From positions 62,001 through 126,000 of the forward strand of contig CAYYDG010000013.1 in assembly GCA_964470555.1 (NCBI GenBank): a stretch of 64,000 nucleotides of DNA. The letters are read 5' to 3'. Source of the stretch: RBC074 sp964470555 (GTDB taxonomy: Bacteria; Acidobacteriota; Blastocatellia; RBC074). The notes under the pieces are model-generated. The model was given only the letters and a program-made list of their open reading frames with translations, was not told where the DNA came from and searched no databases. Shown one piece after another: positions 11,106 to 20,421 of this stretch. How positions within the stretch are numbered: position 1 is the first letter of the stretch; the number at the start of each line of letters is the position of its first letter. A program made the position numbers and the translations under genes.

Positions 11106-12830
11106 ATGGCCGAGCTTCCAACCATCAATTTAGCGCTTTATGCACAGACAGATGTCGGCATGGTGCGCAGCGGCAATGAAGACAACTTCCTGATTCTGGA
11201 CCTTTCGTCCGGTAAAAGCTGGACTGCCAGCGAGGAAGAGCCGCAAGAACTTCTCACTTACGCACAGGGATATTACGGGACATTGTTGGCGGTTTCAGAC
11301 GGCATGGGCGGGGCCCTGGCTGGTGAAGTCGCTTCCAGAATGGCGGTAGAAACCGTGCGCGACCGCATGTTGCAGTTACAGGCACATGAAGTTTACGGAA
11401 AGATGCCTTTCCACGAACGCATGCGGCTGGCGGTTGAAGAAGCCAATCTTGTCATCCACTCTGACGGGCAAACCAATCAGGCTCATCGAGGATTGGGCGC
11501 GACGTTTACTGCGGTCGGCATCAACGCCAACAATCTTTATTTTGCGCAAGTCGGCGACAGCCGGGCATATCTGATCCGGCAAGGTGACATCAGCCGCGTC
11601 ACCAAAGATCAATCGCTGGTGCAACAATTGATTGACGCCGGGCAAATCACCGAAGAAGAAGCCGAAACGCACAGTTACCGCAATGTCATTTTGCAGGCGC
11701 TCGGCGCGCACAACAACGTCAACGTTGAAGTGAATAAAGTAGAGCTTTGCCAGTTGGACACCCTGGTGCTGTGCAGCGATGGGTTGTCCGGCAAAATGCA
11801 CGCCGAGGATATTGCCCGTATCGTCATCGCGGCGGCTGATTTCAAATCCGCTTGTCAGTCGTTGATTCAATTAGCCAACGAACGCGGCGGGGAAGACAAC
11901 ATCACCGTGGTCATTGCCCAGTTTTCCGGCTCCGGGTTGCCGCTTCCGAACGGTTCAGTAGAACCGGAGGGACTGGCACGGTCGCCTGATACGCCAACCG
12001 AGATCACCTGGAACACGGGAGCCAAAACCGACCCGTTGGATCAAGCAAATCAGGCGGCGTCCAAATCAGACGCCGCCCATCGAGCGACAGAACCGCTGCC
12101 AATCCCGCCCCAGCAAGCCACTTCGTTTACCGCCCCGTTACAACGCGAGATTTCTGAGCGCAAACGAACGAACGATCTGTCTGATCGCGTCGAACCAATC
12201 ACCGCTGTTTTTTCGGTCGAGGATTTTGAAAGCGACTTGTCGCATTCTGCCGGACAAGGCGTATCTCAAACCGCGCCGCTCGGAGCGCGTCACACTGCGC
12301 CGTTGACAGAGGAATTGCCTGCTCCTGTGGCCGGTAAACCTGCTGAGGCAGCGCCCGGCAACAATGGTTCGCCAACCAAGTCGAAAAACTCGAAAAGCAA
12401 CCTGACGATTTTTATCGGATTGTTGATTTTGGGGATTACAGGATTGGTGTTTGTCGCTACGACTTACGTCAGCCGTCAGAAAGCCGAATCCGAAGCCAAA
12501 CAAGAAGAGAACAAGCGCGCGGATGAAGAACAGCAAAAAGAACGGCAAGGCAGCATTGAACAGGTCAGAAACAAAATCTCCACCTTGCGAAACAAGCTTG
12601 GAGCGAGCACCAAACCATCGCTGGAAAGCAAGCTGGACGCCTGGCGAAACAAGTTGAATGAATTTGATCAGCAGCTCGATGATCTTGTCAGCAAATCTTC
12701 CGATTCTGATGAAGTCAAAAACGTCTGCGCGAAAATCGAACGGGAGATTCAGAAGATTGACGAAGAATTCAACAACGCTCAGGGATTGATTCCTTCACGC
12801 AACCTCAATCGCGCGCCGGTCAAACTCTAA
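11106..12830 (+). CDS. Membrane-anchored PP2C-type Ser/Thr protein phosphatase
   Basis: A 574-residue phosphatase of the PPM/PP2C family, which uses two metal ions to dephosphorylate phospho-Ser/Thr. The catalytic domain (about 8-275) shows the family motifs: RSGNED (R21, E25, D26), SDGMGG (D65), GATFTAV, VGDSRAYL, LCSDGL and GGEDNITVV. A long Pro/Ala/Thr-rich linker follows (about 280-425), then one transmembrane helix (about 431-454, TIFIGLLILGITGLVFVATTY), and a charged coiled-coil C-terminus (about 460-560) predicted to lie outside the cytoplasm. That layout suggests an envelope-sensing phosphatase. No kinase gene is adjacent. It converges with the next gene; the two stop codons overlap by 4 nt. 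Confidence 0.92.
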   Translation: MAELPTINLALYAQTDVGMVRSGNEDNFLILDLSSGKSWTASEEEPQELLTYAQGYYGTLLAVSDGMGGALAGEVASRMAVETVRDRMLQLQAHEVYGKMPFHERMRLAVEEANLVIHSDGQTNQAHRGLGATFTAVGINANNLYFAQVGDSRAYLIRQGDISRVTKDQSLVQQLIDAGQITEEEAETHSYRNVILQALGAHNNVNVEVNKVELCQLDTLVLCSDGLSGKMHAEDIARIVIAAADFKSACQSLIQLANERGGEDNITVVIAQFSGSGLPLPNGSVEPEGLARSPDTPTEITWNTGAKTDPLDQANQAASKSDAAHRATEPLPIPPQQATSFTAPLQREISERKRTNDLSDRVEPITAVFSVEDFESDLSHSAGQGVSQTAPLGARHTAPLTEELPAPVAGKPAEAAPGNNGSPTKSKNSKSNLTIFIGLLILGITGLVFVATTYVSRQKAESEAKQEENKRADEEQQKERQGSIEQVRNKISTLRNKLGASTKPSLESKLDAWRNKLNEFDQQLDDLVSKSSDSDEVKNVCAKIEREIQKIDEEFNNAQGLIPSRNLNRAPVKL

Positions 12831-13597
12831 TTCGGGTCTTTTTTCGGTTCCTGGTAACACCCATCGTTACAGAACACGACCAACACAGACCGCACGCCTG
12901 CCACCGTTCTCACTCCCGAAACCAGATTGCTGACATCCACAGTGTGATTCCGCGGAATCTTCAACGTCACCATTCCATCTTTCACGTCATACTTCACGCC
13001 GGACCAATCGTGATGATCGAAAAACAATTCCGCCAGGTCTCTGTAAATGCCGTCGTCTTTTCGTCGAATCATCGAAACGGTTTTCCGTCCGCTCAATCGT
13101 CCGCCGCTTTTGATTCCCTTGACCGAAGCCTGCGCGCCTTCTTTGGATTTGGTCGCGGCGTAACTGCCCGCGTCCCAGGTTTTTTCGAGACCGTACCGAG
13201 TGCCTTCCTTTGTTTTTGACGCGACGTAACCGCCTGCGCGCTGGGCAAAGTTCGGATCGTCAGGGTCAGGCGCGGGATACGGCAAGCCGAGTTTTTCGTA
13301 GGTTGGCGGATCAATCCTGCCGGTGACGCGCAATGAACTGGCGCTTTGATATTCGCGGACGGCATCGCTGGTGGCGGCGTCCAATTTGCCCGTGATGCCG
13401 GATTTCAGAAAGCCCAAACGGCGCAATTCAACCTGAACGGCGATGACTTCGTTTTTGTTGATTCGGGCGTCGGCAGGCAGTTTGGTTCCGCTGGATTGCG
13501 CCCGTATGAATCCTGTCGCGACACACAGCGCGGCCAGCAGGCAAACACCGCGAAGGAAGTTATTCGAGATGATTGGAGCCAGGTTCGGAATTTTCAT
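12827..13597 (-). CDS. Secreted peptidoglycan-binding protein with BON-like C-terminus
   Basis: A 256-residue exported protein. The ATG at 13597 (SD GGAGAAG) gives a signal peptide (NFLRGVCLLAALCVATGFIRAQ); a longer frame upstream only adds an Arg-rich stretch antisense-like in composition. A PG_binding_1 domain (about 45-105: VQVELRRLGFLKSGITGKLDAATSDAVREYQ) is followed by a basic Gly/Ser/Lys linker and a BON-like segment near the end (YDVKDGMVTLKIP...VRTVAGVRSVLVVF). These suggest attachment to the cell wall or outer-membrane surface. The start lies 38 nt inside the end of the NtrC-type regulator gene, so translation is probably coupled. The BON assignment is tentative. Confidence 0.75.
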   Translation of the reverse strand: MKIPNLAPIISNNFLRGVCLLAALCVATGFIRAQSSGTKLPADARINKNEVIAVQVELRRLGFLKSGITGKLDAATSDAVREYQSASSLRVTGRIDPPTYEKLGLPYPAPDPDDPNFAQRAGGYVASKTKEGTRYGLEKTWDAGSYAATKSKEGAQASVKGIKSGGRLSGRKTVSMIRRKDDGIYRDLAELFFDHHDWSGVKYDVKDGMVTLKIPRNHTVDVSNLVSGVRTVAGVRSVLVVFCNDGCYQEPKKDPN

Positions 13598-15005
13598 CGG
13601 CTTTCTTCTCCCGTTTGCGCGTTTCGCGCGGAATCTGAATCCGGTATTTGCGAATTTTGCTGTACAGGCGCGGACGATAAATATCCAGTATTTTCGCCGC
13701 CGCCTGTTTGTTGCCTTGCGTGCGTTTGAGCGTTTGTTCAATGACGACACGTTCGATTTCTTCCAACGTCATGTTCGGCGGAATATAAAACGATTGCGGT
13801 TCCTGTTCGTCGTTGTGAATGCCGAACGGCAAATCCTCCGGTTCGATGCGCGACCCTTTGGCCAGCAGCACGGCGCGTTCGATGGCGTTTTGCAGTTCGC
13901 GCACATTGCCCGGCCAGCGATGCGCGAACACACGTTGGTAAGCCAGTTGCGTGAATCCTTGCAGCGGACGGTTGTATTTGTCTTTGAACTTGTGGAAGAA
14001 GAAATCCGTCAGCAGTTGCAAATCTTCGGCGCGTTCGCGCAGCGGCGGAACGTTGATGGTGATGGTAGAGATTCGGTAAAACAAATCTTCGCGCATCAAA
14101 CCTTCCTTGATCGCTTCGCGCGGTTCGCGGTTGGTGGCGCAAATCAGGCGAAAATCCGCTTCAAAGGTTTCAGTCGAACCGACCGGACGATACCGCCGCT
14201 CTTCCAGCACGCGCAGCAACTTGGGTTGCAATTCGATAGGCATTTCGCCGACTTCGTCCAGCATCAAGCTGCCGCCTTTGGCCTGAGCCACCAGACCGGA
14301 ACGATTCTGAATCGCGCCGGTGAAAGCTCCTTTGACGTAACCGAACAATTCGGCTTCGATCAATTCTTTCGGCAACGCGGAACAATTGACCTTGACCAGT
14401 TCATTCGACGCGCGCAGCGAATTGAAGTGAATGGCGTTGGAAATCAACTCCTTGCCCGTGCCGGATTCGCCGATGATCAGCACATTGGCGTCGCTTTTGG
14501 CCACGCTGGCAATCGTTTCGTAAATCATCTGCATGGCTTTGGAGCCGCCGATGATGCTGGAAAATTCCTGCTTCTGAAAATGCTTGCGCAGGCTTTCAGA
14601 TTCGCTGACCAGCCGTTGGCGTTCCAGCGCTTTTTCGACCAGCAACAGAATCTGTTCCGGCTCGAACGGTTTTTCGACGAAATAAAACGCGCCGGATTTG
14701 GTCGCTTCGACGGCTTCGGAAACCGTCGCGTGACCGGTGATGACTATGACTTCGGTGTCGGACGCGCGTTCTTTGACCAATCGCAACAGCGACAATCCGC
14801 CTTGCCGGTCGTCGGGCAATTGCAAATCGGTAATCACCAGATCGGGCAGATCAGGCGAGTTTCGTTCCAGCATTGCGCGCGCTGCGCCAAAGCTTGGAGC
14901 GGTTTCCACTTTGTAACCTTCGGCGCCGAGCAGCAACCGCAATCCGTCCGTAATCGAAGGTTCGTCGTCAACGACCAGTATTTTGTTGTCACTTTTCAAG
15001 GGCAA
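13560..15005 (-). CDS. NtrC-family sigma-54-dependent response regulator
   Basis: A 481-residue transcription activator. The receiver domain (1-125) has the acidic pocket VVDDE and the phospho-acceptor D60 (VITDLQLP). The AAA+ sigma-54 interaction domain (about 145-380) has Walker A GESGTGKE, the sigma-54 contact loop GAFTGA and Walker B GGSLMLDE. A Fis-type helix-turn-helix closes the protein (GNKQAAAKILDIYRPRLYSKIRKY), followed by a charged tail. No ATG precedes the receiver. The likely start is TTG at 15005 or TTG at 14999, both served by a GGAG site, which implies reduced initiation. It lies 38 nt downstream of a small histidine-kinase-like gene and should be its partner. Confidence 0.94.
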   Translation of the reverse strand: MPLKSDNKILVVDDEPSITDGLRLLLGAEGYKVETAPSFGAARAMLERNSPDLPDLVITDLQLPDDRQGGLSLLRLVKERASDTEVIVITGHATVSEAVEATKSGAFYFVEKPFEPEQILLLVEKALERQRLVSESESLRKHFQKQEFSSIIGGSKAMQMIYETIASVAKSDANVLIIGESGTGKELISNAIHFNSLRASNELVKVNCSALPKELIEAELFGYVKGAFTGAIQNRSGLVAQAKGGSLMLDEVGEMPIELQPKLLRVLEERRYRPVGSTETFEADFRLICATNREPREAIKEGLMREDLFYRISTITINVPPLRERAEDLQLLTDFFFHKFKDKYNRPLQGFTQLAYQRVFAHRWPGNVRELQNAIERAVLLAKGSRIEPEDLPFGIHNDEQEPQSFYIPPNMTLEEIERVVIEQTLKRTQGNKQAAAKILDIYRPRLYSKIRKYRIQIPRETRKREKKADENSEPGSNHLE

Positions 15006-15043
15006 GCTTCTCCGACAATCTCACCTGTTTCAAATCTCAAGTC

Positions 15044-15754
15044 TCAAATCTTTATTGTCAACCTGACTTCAGTGCCTGTCAGGCCGGAATCTGTGGCAGC
15101 CATTGCGGCAAGTTGACCGCCGTGGGCTTCGACAATCAGTCGAGCCAACACCAGATTCAACGACATTTTGTTCATTCGTTCGCTGCCGACAATTTTGAAC
15201 AGCGATTCGCGTTGTTCGTCGCTCAATGCTTCGCTTTCGTTGACAATCGAAAGCTGCAACTTTCCCGCGCCGTTTTGCAAACTCACTCGCACCCACCCGT
15301 TTTCGCGCGAAGCGTTGACCGCACGGGAAACCAATGCGTCAACGACCAAAAGCATCTGTTGCGAATCCAGTTGGACGGTTTGTAACGCCGCCGATTCTTT
15401 GGCCAGATTCGTTTCCACGTTCAATCCGCGTTCGGCGATTCGCTGTTGGTGCTGGCCGACGACCTGTTCCACAAGCGAGCAAAAATCCGTTTCTCGCAAC
15501 GCCAATTCGATTGGGCGCGTCAGCTTGCCAATCAGGTTGGCGTTTTCCGTCATCTCGTTGATGCTCTGGGTGATCTTGTCTACGATTTCCAACCCTTCGG
15601 CCAGATCGGGGTGAGCCGCAAATCGTTTTTTCAGATACGCGGCGTAAAGCTTCAATCCCCCCAACTGGTTTTTGAAATCGTGAATCAATCGCGCAGTTGC
15701 GCGTCCCACTTCAACCAGCATCGCCTGTTCGTTGTTGCCGTCAAAGCCATTCAT
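15044..15754 (-). CDS. Small soluble histidine-kinase-like protein with degenerate ATPase domain
   Basis: A 236-residue protein with the H-box LIHDFKNQLGGLKLY (H25), so it has the dimerisation/phospho-acceptor part of a NtrB-like sensor kinase. It has no sensor domain and no transmembrane segment. The ATP-binding half is present as a fold (about 120-236) but altered: the N-box lacks the usual Asn pair (LLVVDALVSRAVNA), the DxGxG box reads VNESEALS, and only the G2-like GLTGTEVRLTI looks normal. It may be a phosphatase or a phosphotransfer scaffold rather than an active kinase. The NtrC-type regulator follows 38 nt downstream on the same strand. Confidence 0.8.
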   Translation of the reverse strand: MNGFDGNNEQAMLVEVGRATARLIHDFKNQLGGLKLYAAYLKKRFAAHPDLAEGLEIVDKITQSINEMTENANLIGKLTRPIELALRETDFCSLVEQVVGQHQQRIAERGLNVETNLAKESAALQTVQLDSQQMLLVVDALVSRAVNASRENGWVRVSLQNGAGKLQLSIVNESEALSDEQRESLFKIVGSERMNKMSLNLVLARLIVEAHGGQLAAMAATDSGLTGTEVRLTIKI

Positions 15755-15887
15755 ATCAGGTCACTCGCTTCATGCGATGAAACGGGGGAGGCGTGAAAGG
15801 GAGATTTTTATATTCGTACTGCAACTTCAGCGGGCGTATGCTAACAAACCGAACTGCCGATGAGAAGCTTTGAGCAAACTGGGTTTG

Positions 15888-17321
15888 TCACGGACATTCC
15901 GGCACGCCGTCTTTCATGAAGCTGCGATGCCAGACGCCGGGTGCATACGTGTTTTCAGTCAGCACGGGCGTGCGGCTTTCCAGATCGGTGCCGGAAAACG
16001 AAAGCCGGAACCGGACTTTGCCATCGCTGGTCACTTCGCGTTCAAAGCGTTCGCGGATGCCCTGTTGACTGTAAGACCGCGTCGCCAGACAGAAACTCTT
16101 TTTCTGTTCGTTGTAGTTGGCATAACCGGGAATCATCTCGACCGTCATGTTGTATGTGACGCCGGCTTTGAACATTGGCCGACCGCTGAAAAAAAGTTGC
16201 ATGGGAGATTGCAACCCGTCGGGCAGCGGTTCGACATGGCTGCGATACAGTCGCAGATTCATCGCTCCGGTGTAAGTGTTGGGAATTCGTTCGGGAAATG
16301 CCTGCGGGTAAGGCGAATACTGTCCATCCACTGGAAACCGAATCGAATACTTCAACCGAACGCCAATCGGATTTCCTTTTTCCGACAGCAGCGGCTCATC
16401 CGACCAGTTGGTGATTTGAGCGCGCACGATTTTGTATTCTCCGGCAACGGCATTTTTATCCCAATCCTGCGGTTGAGGCTGCGGTTGCGCGCCGCCCGGA
16501 ACATCCGGTTGCGCGTTGGCCGGTTCAGAAGCCAGCGGTCGCACCAGCCAGAAAAACACGCGCTGAAACTGTTTGCCGTTGGTGTCGCGTCCGCGCGCGC
16601 GTATGCGAAACGGCTGGTTGGGTGTTTCCATCAGCAAGGTGAAGTTATACGGATTGGAATAATCGCTTTGGCGAATCTTGAGCGGCGCAATCAATTCGCC
16701 CTGTTCGCTGATGGCCTGAAATTCCAGCGCTTCGATGTTGAACCCGGAAGCATAGACTTGAGCCTGTTGGCGCGAACCGCGCACCGGCTGAAATTTGTCG
16801 AGTTGATGAATCAGGTTGCGCGCAAAAAACTGCATGCAGCAGATATAAAGTTCGCCCTGCGCCCAGGCCGCCGCCGTGAAATCGCCAGAACCGACAATGC
16901 GCATCTTCCACAATCCCGGACGCGGATCCCACATGGCCACGGTTTTTTTGCCGTTGGATTCGGTGACGGCGATGTTCGGTTCGGTGAGCGGGATGACTCG
17001 CCCCGAAGGAGAAATCAATTCCAGTTTGAAATCTCCACTGGAGCGCGCAGAGAAGAACACGCGTAACACGCCGACTTCGACAGGGACTTCGATGTCCCGC
17101 GTTTCGCCGGCCCGTGTTTCGTCGGCCCGTGTTTCGTCGGCCCGTGTTTCGTCGGCCCGTGTTTCGTCGGAAAGCTTGCCGGTCAGCAGAGTGATGTATT
17201 GTTGGTTCGGGTCTTCCTGTGCAATTACAGGCTGGGACAACGGAATGAATGCCGTTGCAACCAGAAGGATGGCGGTTGCAGGAAAGACCAGCAGGAATGG
17301 CCGCGCGAAGTTCAGAATCAT
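15888..17321 (-). CDS. Secreted protein of unknown function with DETRA pentapeptide repeats
   Basis: A 477-residue exported protein. I use the ATG at 17321, which opens directly into a signal peptide (FLLVFPATAILLVATAFIPLSQPVIAQ); a TTG 27 nt upstream is the alternative. Shortly after the signal come tandem DETRA/GETRD pentapeptides (about 52-75), encoded by a 15-bp tandem repeat. The rest is rich in beta-strand signatures (SGDFKLELISPSGRVIPL, MWDPRPGLWKMRIVGSGDF) that recall the C-terminal parts of hemicentin/vWA-type surface proteins, but I see no vWA MIDAS motif. A Pro/Gln linker lies about 290-305. The function is unknown. It diverges from valS. Confidence 0.7.
   Translation of the reverse strand: MILNFARPFLLVFPATAILLVATAFIPLSQPVIAQEDPNQQYITLLTGKLSDETRADETRADETRADETRAGETRDIEVPVEVGVLRVFFSARSSGDFKLELISPSGRVIPLTEPNIAVTESNGKKTVAMWDPRPGLWKMRIVGSGDFTAAAWAQGELYICCMQFFARNLIHQLDKFQPVRGSRQQAQVYASGFNIEALEFQAISEQGELIAPLKIRQSDYSNPYNFTLLMETPNQPFRIRARGRDTNGKQFQRVFFWLVRPLASEPANAQPDVPGGAQPQPQPQDWDKNAVAGEYKIVRAQITNWSDEPLLSEKGNPIGVRLKYSIRFPVDGQYSPYPQAFPERIPNTYTGAMNLRLYRSHVEPLPDGLQSPMQLFFSGRPMFKAGVTYNMTVEMIPGYANYNEQKKSFCLATRSYSQQGIRERFEREVTSDGKVRFRLSFSGTDLESRTPVLTENTYAPGVWHRSFMKDGVPECP
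17099..17172. repeat. 15-bp in-frame tandem repeat
   Basis: About five copies of a 15-bp unit (GTTTCGTCGGCCCGT on the + strand, first copy with one substitution) lie inside the secreted-protein gene and encode the DETRA pentapeptides. Because the unit is a multiple of three, slippage changes repeat number without breaking the frame. Confidence 0.9.
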
Positions 17322-17523
17322 GATTTTGAGTTTCCGTATGATGTTCAAGAATTTCAGCCAAGCGTCAAAGATTATGATGGAGGCGAAAGATTACCACTCT
17401 TGTTTTGAGTACGCGAGCAGGGAACCGACCTTGCCTGATTTGTCGGTTGTCATTTACAAATTGATTGGCGATACTCGCCGCTTCAATCTGACTGACTTTT
17501 CACCACCTATTGACGGCAATTGC

Positions 17524-20295
17524 ATGGAAATTCCAAAGACTTACGAACCTAGAGATGTCGAAGACCGCTGGTATCCGTTCTGGGAACAGGGCGGTTATTT
17601 TTCGCCCGAACACAACACCGATCCGAAAGCCAAAGTGTTTTCGATGGTCATTCCTCCGCCGAATGTGACGGGGTATTTGCACATGGGACACGCGCTGAAT
17701 CACACGCTGCAAGATGTGCTGGCGCGTTGGCGACGAATGGCGGACGATTGTGTGTTATGGCTCCCTGGCACGGATCACGCTGGCATCGCCACGCAAATGG
17801 TTGTCGAACGCCAATTGGCGGCGGAAGGCGTCAAACGCCAGGATTTGGGACGCGAGAAATTCGTCGAACGCATCTGGCAATGGAAAGAACATTCCGGCGG
17901 CACGATTCAAAAACAGATGCGCGTGTTGGGCGAATCGGTGGATTGGTCGCGCGAACGTTTTACGATGGACGACGGATTGTCGAACGCCGTCAAGGAAGTC
18001 TTCGTGCGGTTGTACGACGAAGGGTTGATTTATCGCGGCGAGCGAATGATTAACTGGTCGCCCGGTTTGCAAACGGCGATTTCCGATCTGGAAGTCGAAA
18101 TGAAACCGGTCAAAGGCAAGCTCTATTACATTGCTTATCCGATTGGTCGCGTTGTGAGTTCGTCAGTGGAAGGCCTGGCCGAAGCTTACGAAGCGGCAAC
18201 CAGTGAGGAAAAGAAATCCGGCTTGCTCAGCACAGCCGCAGGAGAGTTTATCGTCGTCGCGACGACGCGCCCGGAAACGATGCTTGGCGATACAGCCATC
18301 GCGATGAATCCCGAAGACGCCGCAGCCGAAGGCCGCTATCCGTCTGTCGTCGGCAAAACCGCCGTGTTGCCGCTGGTCGGACGCGAAATTCCTTTTATTC
18401 AGGATGAAGTGGTCGAAAAGGAATTCGGAACTGGATTCGTCAAGGTCACGCCTGCGCACGACCCCAACGATTTTGCGATGGGCAAACGCCACGATCTGGA
18501 ATTTCTGCAAGTCATCGGAAAAGACGCGAAGATGACTGCCGACGTGCCGGAAAAATATCGCGGGCTGGATCGGTATGAGGCTCGCAAGACCGTCGTCGCC
18601 GATCTGGAAGAGCTTGGCTTGTTGCTGAAAGTCGAAGATTACACGCACAACGTCGGCCACTGCCAACGCAGCGGCACCGTCGTCGAACCGCTGGTTTCGA
18701 TGCAGTGGTTCATGCGAATGAAGGAGTTGGCCGAACCTGCCATTGCCGCCGTCCGCGACGGGCGCACGAAATTCGTCCCGGAAAGCACGGCAAAGATTTA
18801 TTTCAACTGGATGGAGAACATTCAGGATTGGTGCGTGTCGCGGCAATTGTGGTGGGGGCATCGCGTGCCTGCGTGGTTTACGTCCGAAGGCGAATTTGTC
18901 GTCGCTCGTGACGAAGCCGAAGCGCGAGAGCGATTGAAAGCGCGCAGTCTGGATTCGACTGTCGAACTCACCGAAGAAACCGATGTGCTGGACACCTGGT
19001 TTTCGTCGCAGTTGTGGCCGTTTTCTACGCTCGGCTGGCCGGAAGAAACCGAAGACCTGAAGCGGTTTTATCCGACCAATGTGCTGGTGACCGGGTTCGA
19101 CATCATCTTTTTCTGGGTGGCGCGAATGATGATGATGGGCTTGAAGTTCATGGGCGATGTGCCGTTCCGCACCGTGTACATCAACGCGCTGGTGCTCGAC
19201 CCGCACGGCCAGAAAATGTCCAAAACCAAAGGCAACGTCATTGATCCGTTGGACGTGTTTGCCAAATACGGCACAGACGCAGCGCGGTTTGCGTTGACGG
19301 CGGCTTCGACCGCAGGGCTGACGCTGGCCTTGCAGGAATCCAAACTGGAAAGCTCGCGCAATTTCGCCAACAAGATTTGGAACGCCACGCGGTTCGTGCT
19401 GATGAATTGCGACGAAGTTCTGGAAGCGCAGGAACCGATTGATTGGGAAACGGAATTGTCCGAACCGGAACTGGCCGACCGCTGGATTCTGAGCCGATTG
19501 AATCGCGTCGCGTCAGAAGTACACAACGCGCTCGGCGAATACCGCTTTCACGAAGCGGCGGAAGAACTCTATCGCTTCTTCTGGAATGATTTCTGCGACT
19601 GGTATATCGAATTGTCGAAGCCGTTCGTGACGGCCAAAGAATCCACGCCGCAATCGCTGGCCGTCAAGCGGCGCATCATTTATGTGCTCGAACGTAGTTT
19701 GCGCTTGCTGCATCCGTTGATGCCTTACATCACCGAAGATTTGTGGCAGCGATTGCCGCACAAAGGCGAAACGATCTGCACGGCGGAATTCGTTTCGCAC
19801 AATTCGGCGCAACTCGACGGACGCGCCGAACGCGAAATGGCGTTGGTGATCGAAACCATCACCAAACTGCGAAACATTCGTTCGACGTTCAACATCGCGC
19901 CGTCGGTTCCGTTGAAAGCCAGTGTAGTTCCGGCGGATGACGCGACGCGCATGGTGTTGACCAGCATGAGCGAACACATCAAACGGCTGGCACGCATCAA
20001 CGACCTGGAGTTTGTCGAATCGCTGGGAAGCGCCAAAGGTTCTGCCCGCGCGGTGTTCAGCGGAGCCGAACTCGCCGTTCCGCTGGAAGGTTTGGTTGAT
20101 TTCGACAAGGAACGCGCTCGATTGGAAAAAGAATTCGGCAAACTGACCAACGAACTGGCCGGATTGGAAAAACGGCTCAATAACCCTGATTTCATCGCTC
20201 GCGCTGCTGCCGATGTCGTCGCCGAATCGCGCGCTCGTTCGGCTGAGCTGACCGACCAAATCGCCAAGCTGCGAGCCACAATTGATTCGTTGTAG
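17524..20295 (+). CDS. valS: Valyl-tRNA synthetase
   Basis: ValS charges tRNA-Val in the cytoplasm. The protein has 923 residues when started at the ATG at 17524, which gives the family N-terminus MEIPKTYEPRDVEDRWYPFW; the open frame extends further upstream but overlaps the divergent gene and has no family similarity. The class I signature HMGH is at 53-56 and KMSKT at 564-568. The CP1 editing domain (about 200-400) contains the TTRPETMLGDTA motif, and a C-terminal coiled coil (about 855-920) matches the tRNA-binding arm of ValRS. No convincing Shine-Dalgarno precedes the start. All active-site motifs are intact. Confidence 0.97.
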   Translation: MEIPKTYEPRDVEDRWYPFWEQGGYFSPEHNTDPKAKVFSMVIPPPNVTGYLHMGHALNHTLQDVLARWRRMADDCVLWLPGTDHAGIATQMVVERQLAAEGVKRQDLGREKFVERIWQWKEHSGGTIQKQMRVLGESVDWSRERFTMDDGLSNAVKEVFVRLYDEGLIYRGERMINWSPGLQTAISDLEVEMKPVKGKLYYIAYPIGRVVSSSVEGLAEAYEAATSEEKKSGLLSTAAGEFIVVATTRPETMLGDTAIAMNPEDAAAEGRYPSVVGKTAVLPLVGREIPFIQDEVVEKEFGTGFVKVTPAHDPNDFAMGKRHDLEFLQVIGKDAKMTADVPEKYRGLDRYEARKTVVADLEELGLLLKVEDYTHNVGHCQRSGTVVEPLVSMQWFMRMKELAEPAIAAVRDGRTKFVPESTAKIYFNWMENIQDWCVSRQLWWGHRVPAWFTSEGEFVVARDEAEARERLKARSLDSTVELTEETDVLDTWFSSQLWPFSTLGWPEETEDLKRFYPTNVLVTGFDIIFFWVARMMMMGLKFMGDVPFRTVYINALVLDPHGQKMSKTKGNVIDPLDVFAKYGTDAARFALTAASTAGLTLALQESKLESSRNFANKIWNATRFVLMNCDEVLEAQEPIDWETELSEPELADRWILSRLNRVASEVHNALGEYRFHEAAEELYRFFWNDFCDWYIELSKPFVTAKESTPQSLAVKRRIIYVLERSLRLLHPLMPYITEDLWQRLPHKGETICTAEFVSHNSAQLDGRAEREMALVIETITKLRNIRSTFNIAPSVPLKASVVPADDATRMVLTSMSEHIKRLARINDLEFVESLGSAKGSARAVFSGAELAVPLEGLVDFDKERARLEKEFGKLTNELAGLEKRLNNPDFIARAAADVVAESRARSAELTDQIAKLRATIDSL

Positions 20296-20312
20296 CTTGC
20301 AAAAACCTTTTT

Positions 20313-20382
20313 CCCACGAAGTCACACGAAGTTTCACGAAGAAACAAAACAAAGTTTGTTCTTTCTTCGTGTTTCTTCGTGG
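20313..20382. repeat. CACGAAG-unit array with inverted complement (copy 1)
   Basis: CCACGAAG-TCACACGAAG-TTTCACGAAG on the left faces CTTCGTGTTTCTTCGTGG on the right, a fold-back array of a 7-base unit. It fills most of the gap between valS and the adenosine deaminase gene. Related copies lie at 26243-26400 and 59919-59984. Confidence 0.8.
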
Positions 20383-20421
20383 AAAAAATCCATTCCTGAA
20401 AAACTCTCTTTGGAGGAAGCA

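Noticed and set aside
13598..13750. 51-codon N-terminal extension of the peptidoglycan-binding protein
   Set aside because: It lies inside the regulator gene in another frame, is Arg-rich and would bury the signal peptide. The internal ATG has its own Shine-Dalgarno.
13443..15116. 557-codon plus-strand open frame opposite the NtrC-type regulator
   Set aside because: Shadow frame antisense to an unmistakable receiver/AAA+/Fis gene, with no domain of its own.
16876..17523. Upstream extension of the valS frame by 216 codons
   Set aside because: The extension runs antisense through the secreted DETRA-repeat gene and has no ValRS similarity. The start at 17524 matches the family N-terminus.
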